This document shows positions 40,253 to 44,078 of a DNA stretch of 44,078 nt, piece after piece. The stretch spans positions 1 through 44,078 of the IMG/VR virus record IMGVR_UViG_3300048930_000249. One strand, given 5' to 3'. Each line of letters starts with the position of its first letter. Positions within the stretch are counted from its first letter, which is position 1. This DNA is from a virus. Below the pieces are notes generated by a model that did no database searches, had not been told where the DNA came from, and saw only the letters and a list, made by a program, of their open reading frames with translations. Made by a program: the position numbers and the translations under genes.

Positions 40253-40633
40253 ATGCCTCGCCTTCTGAAGCTGGCCGCCCTTGTGGCGGCTTTCGTGTTT
40301 CTGGCGCCGGTCATCGCAGCGCACGCTCACAGCTGGTACAGCGGGAAAACCGATCCCGTCTATGGCCAGTCATGCTGCGGCGGGAGCGATTGTGCGCAAT
40401 GGGTCATTCTGCCGGGTGAATTGTCGGCTGAAACTGACGGCATTCGCGTCCGGCTATCGCATGAGCGGACGAAACTCATCAACCCCTATTCGCAGTCGCC
40501 CATTGACGCGCTTGTCAAATGGGACCGGGTGCAGCCGTCCGAAGACGGCAACTGGCATCTGTGTCTGATGACTTCCTTCCGCGCAGGAGAGCGCGGCGGC
40601 ATCTATTGCCTGTTCATGCCGCCGAACGGGTGA
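40253..40633 (+). CDS. Secreted Cys-containing phage protein
   Basis: A 126-aa exported protein with a signal peptide (MPRLLKLAALVAAFVFLAPV, cleavage near AHA-HSW) and mature part starting HSWYSGKTDPVYGQSCCGGS. Four or more Cys (SCCGGSDC, HLCLM, YCLFM) suggest disulfides. I recognise it as a conserved rhizobial phage/chromosomal type of unknown function. TAGGAG precedes ATG. A periplasmic step of lysis or superinfection control is possible. Confidence 0.75.
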   Translation: MPRLLKLAALVAAFVFLAPVIAAHAHSWYSGKTDPVYGQSCCGGSDCAQWVILPGELSAETDGIRVRLSHERTKLINPYSQSPIDALVKWDRVQPSEDGNWHLCLMTSFRAGERGGIYCLFMPPNG

Positions 40634-40697
40634 GGGCAAGGATATCATCCTTGCGGCCTTCATCCTCGCCCAGCAACCGCCATGCGGTCCCACAGGC

Positions 40698-40904
40698 ATG
40701 GTGGAAAAGCGCATCCATGACCAGTACGGCGAAAGCATCATCGGCGCTGGCGTGACGGCAGGCGGCGTCATGTTCACCACAGTCAATCCCGTGACCGGAA
40801 CATTTACAATCATGCTCCGCCGTCAGGACGGCCAGACGTGCGTGCTCATGGGCGGAACCGGCTACGCCACCATCGACGCCATCAAACCAGGGACAGACCT
40901 ATGA
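40698..40904 (+). CDS. Small hypothetical protein, uncertain start
   Basis: At least 68 aa from ATG 40698 (MVEKRIHDQYGESIIGAGVT ... ATIDAIKPGTDL). The frame is open upstream and reads GKDIILAAFILAQQPPCGPT, which looks like the end of a signal peptide, but no ATG, GTG or TTG exists there. Either an unusual start (ATC near 40647) or loss of the original start is implied. The stop overlaps the HNH gene start (ATGA). Confidence 0.55.
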   Translation: MVEKRIHDQYGESIIGAGVTAGGVMFTTVNPVTGTFTIMLRRQDGQTCVLMGGTGYATIDAIKPGTDL

Positions 40905-41386
40905 AAACCTCGAAAGCAGGGCTTGCCATCATCAAGAAGTGGGCTTTGGTTGGTAAACCAAACGAGTGCTGGCCTTTTAGCGGGCGATCATTTGTGACAA
41001 ACGGAACTGGCCGCTTAAAGTATGGCCAAATTGGCTATAATGGCCAGAAATGGCGAGCCCACAGATTGGTTGCCAATCTATGTGGCAACACACTAACCCC
41101 AGATATTTGCGTCTGCCATTCGTGTGACAACTCGTTGTGCATGAACCCGTCACATTTGTTCTTGGGAACCCAGGCAACCAATGTCGCTGACAAGATGGCA
41201 AAGGGACGCCATAGAGCGTTACGAGGCGAAAAAAACGGCCACGCCACCATTTCAGATGCTGCTGTAGCCGAGATTCGCCGTCTTGCAAGATCAGGGGTCA
41301 ATCAACGTGTTTTGGCGGAGACTTACAATGTCTCTCAGCCGCTCGTCAGCATGATCAAAAACGACAAAACCAGAGTAATGCCATGA
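40901..41386 (+). CDS. HNH homing endonuclease carrying endolysin N-terminus
   Basis: A 161-aa HNH nuclease: WRAHRLVANLCGNTLTPDIC, CHSCDNSLCMNPSHLFLG is the HNH_3-type core with the final NPSHL, followed by a C-terminal HTH (RSGVNQRVLAETYNVSQPLV). The first residues MKTSKAGLAIIKKW match the start of the following endolysin (MKTSKVGLELLKRW), so it seems to have entered the endolysin gene and kept a copy of its 5' end. Its DNA is less GC-rich than neighbours. ATGA overlaps on both sides. Confidence 0.88.
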   Translation: MKTSKAGLAIIKKWALVGKPNECWPFSGRSFVTNGTGRLKYGQIGYNGQKWRAHRLVANLCGNTLTPDICVCHSCDNSLCMNPSHLFLGTQATNVADKMAKGRHRALRGEKNGHATISDAAVAEIRRLARSGVNQRVLAETYNVSQPLVSMIKNDKTRVMP

Positions 41387-42015
41387 AAACAAGCAAGGTT
41401 GGACTTGAACTGCTGAAGCGTTGGGAGGGCTGCCGCCTCAAGGCATACCAGGACAGCGTGGGCGTCTGGACGATCGGCTACGGCCTTACCTCCGCCGCCG
41501 GGATAGTGCCCGTCACCAAGGGGATGACGATCACGCAGGCACAGGCGGAGGAGTATCTTGAGATCGCCCTGGGCGCATACGAGGCGGGTGTCACCAAGGC
41601 GATCAAGCGCCCGATGACGCAACCCCAGTTCGATGCCATGGTGAGCCTTTGCTACAACATCGGGCCGGGGGCCTTCGGCAAGTCCACGCTCGTCCGCCGG
41701 TTCAACGCGGGCGACATCGCCGGAGCTGCCGACGCCTTCCTGATGTGGAACAAGGCCGGGGGCAAGGTGCTCAAAGGCCTCGAAAACCGCCGCAAGGATG
41801 AGCGGGCGCTATTCCTGACCGCCGCCACGGCCCAGCCAAAGCCCGTGGCGCCCGTTCCACCGTCTCCGGCACCAATCCCGCCGCCGCCCGATATCGAGCC
41901 GCCATCGCCGCTCCCTGAGCCGCCTGACGCCGGTTCGAGCATCGCGGCAATCCTGCTCGGCGCGCTGGGAATGCTCATCGCGGCAATGGCCGCTTGGATC
42001 ATAGGAGGAAAGTGA
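41383..42015 (+). CDS. Endolysin, GH24 lysozyme with C-terminal membrane anchor
   Basis: A 210-aa peptidoglycan muramidase. RWEGCRLKAYQDSVGVWTIG holds the T4-lysozyme-type triad Glu15-(8)-Asp24-(5)-Thr30; QPQFDAMVSLCYNIGPGAFG and LENRRKDERALF complete the GH24 fold (residues 1-145). A Pro-rich linker (150-185) leads to a C-terminal hydrophobic segment (AAILLGALGMLIAAMAAWII), so the enzyme is probably held in the membrane. No N-terminal SAR segment is seen. Confidence 0.93.
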   Translation: MKTSKVGLELLKRWEGCRLKAYQDSVGVWTIGYGLTSAAGIVPVTKGMTITQAQAEEYLEIALGAYEAGVTKAIKRPMTQPQFDAMVSLCYNIGPGAFGKSTLVRRFNAGDIAGAADAFLMWNKAGGKVLKGLENRRKDERALFLTAATAQPKPVAPVPPSPAPIPPPPDIEPPSPLPEPPDAGSSIAAILLGALGMLIAAMAAWIIGGK

Positions 42016-42016
42016 A

Positions 42017-42142
42017 ATGGAAAAGATAACCGCTTATTGGACCTGGCTGGTCGCCAAGACCGGCAGCACCAAGACCGCCATCGCCATCACGGCTGGCGGA
42101 ACGCTCCTGCTGTTGATCCTGATCGCGGCCGCCGTGTCATGA
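42017..42142 (+). CDS. 41-aa single-span membrane protein in lysis cassette
   Basis: A mini-gene encoding MEKITAYWTWLVAKTGSTKT, then AIAITAGGTLLLLILIAAAVS, one transmembrane helix at the C-terminus. AGGAGG 9 nt upstream is a very strong ribosome site, and the stop overlaps the next start (ATGA). Size and setting suggest a holin helper or pinholin-like role, unproven. Confidence 0.65.
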   Translation: MEKITAYWTWLVAKTGSTKTAIAITAGGTLLLLILIAAAVS

Positions 42143-42351
42143 CGCTGGTTCCTGACTGGCGGAAGGCCTGGCGCTGGTTCAGCGTTCAGGCCCTCGCGGC
42201 AATCGTCATGCTGCCCGTGGTATGGGCAACTCTGCCTGCCGACGCCAAGGCTTGGTTGCCGGACGGATGGGAGCCGTGGGTACTAATGGCGCTGGCCGTT
42301 GCCGGCATCGTCGGCCGCCTTGTGGACCAGAACAAGGCTCCGCCCGCGTGA
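42139..42351 (+). CDS. Holin-like protein, two membrane spans
   Basis: A 70-aa protein: MTLVPDWRKAWRWFSVQALA is the typical start of an alphaproteobacterial phage holin-like family (DUF7940 type). Two hydrophobic segments (SVQALAAIVMLPVVWATL and EPWVLMALAVAGIVGRLV) are separated by a short PDGW loop. A class II-type holin that lets the endolysin reach the wall is the best call. Confidence 0.75.
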   Translation: MTLVPDWRKAWRWFSVQALAAIVMLPVVWATLPADAKAWLPDGWEPWVLMALAVAGIVGRLVDQNKAPPA

Positions 42352-42770
42352 TCGGCCTGGGGGTCGCGGCCTCGTTCATTTCCAAGATCCTGACCGGCGG
42401 AGTGCTGGACAAGATCCTCGAGGCCTACAAGCTCCGGCAGGAGGGGAAGATATCCCAGGCGGAGTTCGACAGCCGCGTGCAGATCGCCACCCAGGAGAAC
42501 GCCACCAAGATCGAGCAGGCGTGGGCGGAGACGGCGAAGTCGGCGATCGCGGCAACGCAGACTACCCTCGCCGCCTCGCCCATCCTGCAGCGCGCCTGGG
42601 CCGCCGTGCTCTTCCTCCAGGCCTTCGTCCTTGTGTGGTATCAGCTCGGGGCCCCTGCCTTCGCCGTCATCACCGGGCAACCGTGGCCGTCGCCGGGCGT
42701 CAGCCTCGAGTGGGCATACCTGCTGGTGATGGCCATGATCGGGGCCGGGCCGCTGGTTCTGCGGCGCTGA
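42348..42770 (+). CDS. Three-span holin-like protein (GTA-holin type)
   Basis: A 140-aa protein starting with GTG overlapping the previous stop: VIGLGVAASFISKILTGGVL, a helical middle (AYKLRQEGKISQAEFDSRVQ) and two further hydrophobic segments (AAVLFLQAFVLVWYQLGA, WAYLLVMAMIGAGPLVL). The pattern resembles 3TM holins of gene transfer agents. Together with the two preceding membrane proteins it forms the export part of the lysis cassette. Confidence 0.7.
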   Translation: MIGLGVAASFISKILTGGVLDKILEAYKLRQEGKISQAEFDSRVQIATQENATKIEQAWAETAKSAIAATQTTLAASPILQRAWAAVLFLQAFVLVWYQLGAPAFAVITGQPWPSPGVSLEWAYLLVMAMIGAGPLVLRR

Positions 42771-42822
42771 AGCGGCGGCGAAATATCACTTGGCGCAAAA
42801 AATGGAAACTATTCAACCTCTC

Positions 42823-42851
42823 TTGACGTTACGCCAAAGAATTGTCTGAAT
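42823..42851 (+). promoter_or_regulatory. Probable separate promoter for 42876 gene
   Basis: TTGACG (42823-42828), 17-bp spacer and CTGAAT (42846-42851) fit an alphaproteobacterial sigma70 promoter. The surrounding 70 bp are clearly more AT-rich than the late genes. No GCGT-N8-ACGC operator overlaps it, so it may be active in the lysogen. Confidence 0.5.
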
Positions 42852-42875
42852 GCTTCCTGATTACGGAGGCGACAC

Positions 42876-43424
42876 ATGTGGATGAAGGTAGCGATCATGG
42901 GCCTTGGAATTCTGCTCAATTCGCTCGGCGCGATAGCGGGTACATGGTGGTATCTGTCGATCGCTATGTCGGGATTCAATACGAGTCAAAATACCCTTTC
43001 AGATCAAATGCAATCCTTGCAGGGCTCGCTGGACAGCGTCAGGCAAGTCACAGATGCGCAGTTGACTGAGGCTCGCGGTGATCTCGCCCTCCAGATCGAA
43101 AGGCTGGCAGCCTCCATAAATGGTCTCTCCAACAGGATTGGGGACAAACTTGATGAGAACTCGAAACAGGTTGCAGCTCTCAATGCAACTCTGACCGCGG
43201 TTGACAGGAGGCTAACGGAGTCGATTGATCGTCAGCAGTCGTTCGAGAAGCTGGTGCTTCAACGAATTGTTCTTCAGGGGCCTGTTCTGAAATCGGGCGA
43301 AAAAGAGCGGCTGGCAACCGAAGAGTGGGTTAAGACCGGTTACAGTGGTGAGTTTGTCACAAGCCCTTACTCAGAGGCCGAAACGCTGATGCAATGGGAA
43401 CGCCTAAACACTCAGCAGAAATAG
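42876..43424 (+). CDS. Membrane-anchored coiled-coil protein (possible moron)
   Basis: A 182-aa protein with an N-terminal membrane segment (IMGLGILLNSLGAIAGTWWY) and a long coiled coil (residues 45-130: SLQGSLDSVRQVTDAQLTEA, NGLSNRIGDKLDENSKQVAA). The tail contains EEWVKTGYSGEFVTSPYSEA. GGAGGC precedes ATG 42876. Own promoter, lower GC and position after the lysis genes suggest an accessory gene expressed in the lysogen. A spanin-like role is possible but lacks the usual lipoprotein partner. Confidence 0.7.
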   Translation: MWMKVAIMGLGILLNSLGAIAGTWWYLSIAMSGFNTSQNTLSDQMQSLQGSLDSVRQVTDAQLTEARGDLALQIERLAASINGLSNRIGDKLDENSKQVAALNATLTAVDRRLTESIDRQQSFEKLVLQRIVLQGPVLKSGEKERLATEEWVKTGYSGEFVTSPYSEAETLMQWERLNTQQK

Positions 43425-43438
43425 CCGTGGAACCTCGT

Positions 43439-43840
43439 TCATGGTGCGGGAGCCTCGATGCGTTCAGCTTCGCCCATGCTGCTGAATGTCCTGACAGTGA
43501 AGACAAGTCCGTGCGCCTTCTGCCACTCGTCGCATGCCTGTCTTATCCGGGCGGCCAAATCGGCCTCTTGCTCTGGTGTGGCCTCAAAAATTGGCCCATC
43601 ATCAAATTCAGAGCATACGCGGTCACTGTCGTATATTTCATCGGCGGCGTGGGCCAAAACATCATCCGCGTTTACCCAATCGGCCAAGCGTATGGGCGGG
43701 TTCTTTGCGCTCACCACATAAAAAGCCGAACCCTCAAACTCGTCCATCCCTTCCGCAATGGCGTCTTCGCGGGTGGCAAAACCGCCTTGCCAATGTTCCG
43801 CGTCAAAACTTTCGGCGTAATACCAAAGTAAATCACTCAT
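43439..43840 (-). CDS. Hypothetical phage protein next to the right att site
   Basis: A 133-aa acidic protein starting MSDLLWYYAESFDAEHWQGG, with FATREDAIAEGMDEFEGSAF and FYVVSAKNPPIRLADWVNAD, a recognisable alphaproteobacterial prophage type. ATG 43840 follows GAGAGGA; the longer upstream extension reads the att region and is rejected. It converges with the coiled-coil gene (14 bp apart) and starts close to the arm sites. Function unknown. Confidence 0.75.
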   Translation of the reverse strand: MSDLLWYYAESFDAEHWQGGFATREDAIAEGMDEFEGSAFYVVSAKNPPIRLADWVNADDVLAHAADEIYDSDRVCSEFDDGPIFEATPEQEADLAARIRQACDEWQKAHGLVFTVRTFSSMGEAERIEAPAP

Positions 43841-43858
43841 GATGCATCCTCTCTGGTG

Positions 43859-43920
43859 CGGTGGGGCAAAACCGGAAAAAAGCCTTATGAAACAGTGGCT
43901 CGCTTCAGTGCGGTGGGGCA
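43859..43920 (+). promoter_or_regulatory. Two 10-mer repeats, candidate integrase arm sites (P arm)
   Basis: CGGTGGGGCA at 43859-43868 and 43911-43920, 52 bp apart, both preceded by GTG. The same 10-mer occurs twice on the integrase side of the core. Their position, 33-94 bp before the tRNA-derived core, matches the P arm of a lambda-type attP. The spacing difference (52 versus 23 bp) would allow bending by IHF or excisionase. Confidence 0.5.
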
Positions 43921-43952
43921 GCGCAAGCCGTTGAATACATTGGGCTATCGCG

Positions 43953-44078
43953 GTCCTGGTGGGCCCACCATCCCGCTTTTTCAGCCTTGATTTCATTCAG
44001 TTTTTTCCACGGTGGGGCACTTCTCTGCTGATCGGTGGGGCAGTGTTGTTCTCGATCAGTTTCATCGCCGCGTCGGAA
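43953..44078. repeat. Right copy of the 126-bp direct repeat (attP-like junction)
   Basis: Identical to 24-149. It starts with the tRNA 3' end (GTCCTGGTGGGCCCACCA, 43953-43970) and continues through the spacer and the integrase 3' end up to the window edge. A normal attR would continue into host DNA; this one continues into phage DNA, making it a P-O-P' (attP) junction. Confidence 0.9.
43997..44078 (-). CDS. int: Second copy of integrase 3' end (partial)
   Basis: The last 27 codons including the stop (TGA at 43999-43997) of the same integrase as at 68, with 100% identity over the visible part. It is cut by the window edge. It indicates either another prophage copy in tandem or the circular form of the same phage. 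Confidence 0.85.
   Translation of the reverse strand, partial: SDAAMKLIENNTAPPISREVPHRGKN

Noticed and set aside
43953-43970. Second functional tRNA gene
   Set aside because: Only the last 18 bases of the tRNA are present; upstream sequence has no tRNA arms. It is the att core.

Overview
The window is an almost complete temperate siphophage genome (about 43.9 kb, HK97/lambda-like) lying against the 3' end of a tRNA gene. The host is most likely an alphaproteobacterium, probably a rhizobia-like one. Support comes from the high GC, the GcrA-family regulator, tail genes related to those of alphaproteobacterial gene transfer agents (GTA-type tail chaperone, DUF1833, NlpC/P60, TipJ), and short ATGA/GTGA gene overlaps throughout. 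Family names are given from sequence recognition; no database search was run.

Layout. Positions 1-41 are the tail of a tRNA. Genes 68-6917 (minus strand) form one long, mostly translationally coupled early-left operon: integrase, an excisionase-like HTH protein, an ASCH/PUA-like protein, a J-domain protein, a large ParB-like protein without a ParA, an HD hydrolase and several small proteins. Positions 6944-8170 form a lambda-type immunity region. An S24-peptidase (CI-like) repressor and a secreted protein in the position of lambda rex lie between two promoter/operator clusters that share the motif GCGT-N8-ACGC. Positions 8176-15547 (plus strand) are the early-right operon: Cro-like protein, HTH/CII-like regulator, a GcrA-like protein with extra helix-turn-helix repeats, a ParB-like nuclease-fold protein, an N6-adenine methyltransferase, a Toprim primase and an SF3 helicase. 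A dense 9-mer iteron array (15553-15812), a candidate replication origin, follows the helicase.

Late genes (16451-42770) run in canonical order: HNH, terminase small and large subunits, portal, protease, capsid, connectors, tail tube, tail chaperones with a canonical A AAA AAC -1 frameshift site, tape measure, tail tip, fibre and decoration proteins including one with 21 repeats, then a lysis cassette. An HNH homing endonuclease sits directly in front of the endolysin and carries a copy of the endolysin N-terminus. The right end has a probable lysogenic-conversion gene with its own promoter (42876) and a converging small gene (43439).

The right end is not a simple attR. Bases 43953-44078 repeat bases 24-149 exactly, including the end of the integrase gene. 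The last junction is therefore an attP-type (P-O-P') site, as expected from tandem prophages or from a mixture of integrated and excised circular phage DNA. Four copies of the 10-mer CGGTGGGGCA, two on each side of the core, look like integrase arm sites.

How it works together (inference): the repressor shuts both early promoters. Induction releases the left operon (excision) and the right operon (replication, host reprogramming by GcrA-like protein and methyltransferase), followed by late morphogenesis and lysis.
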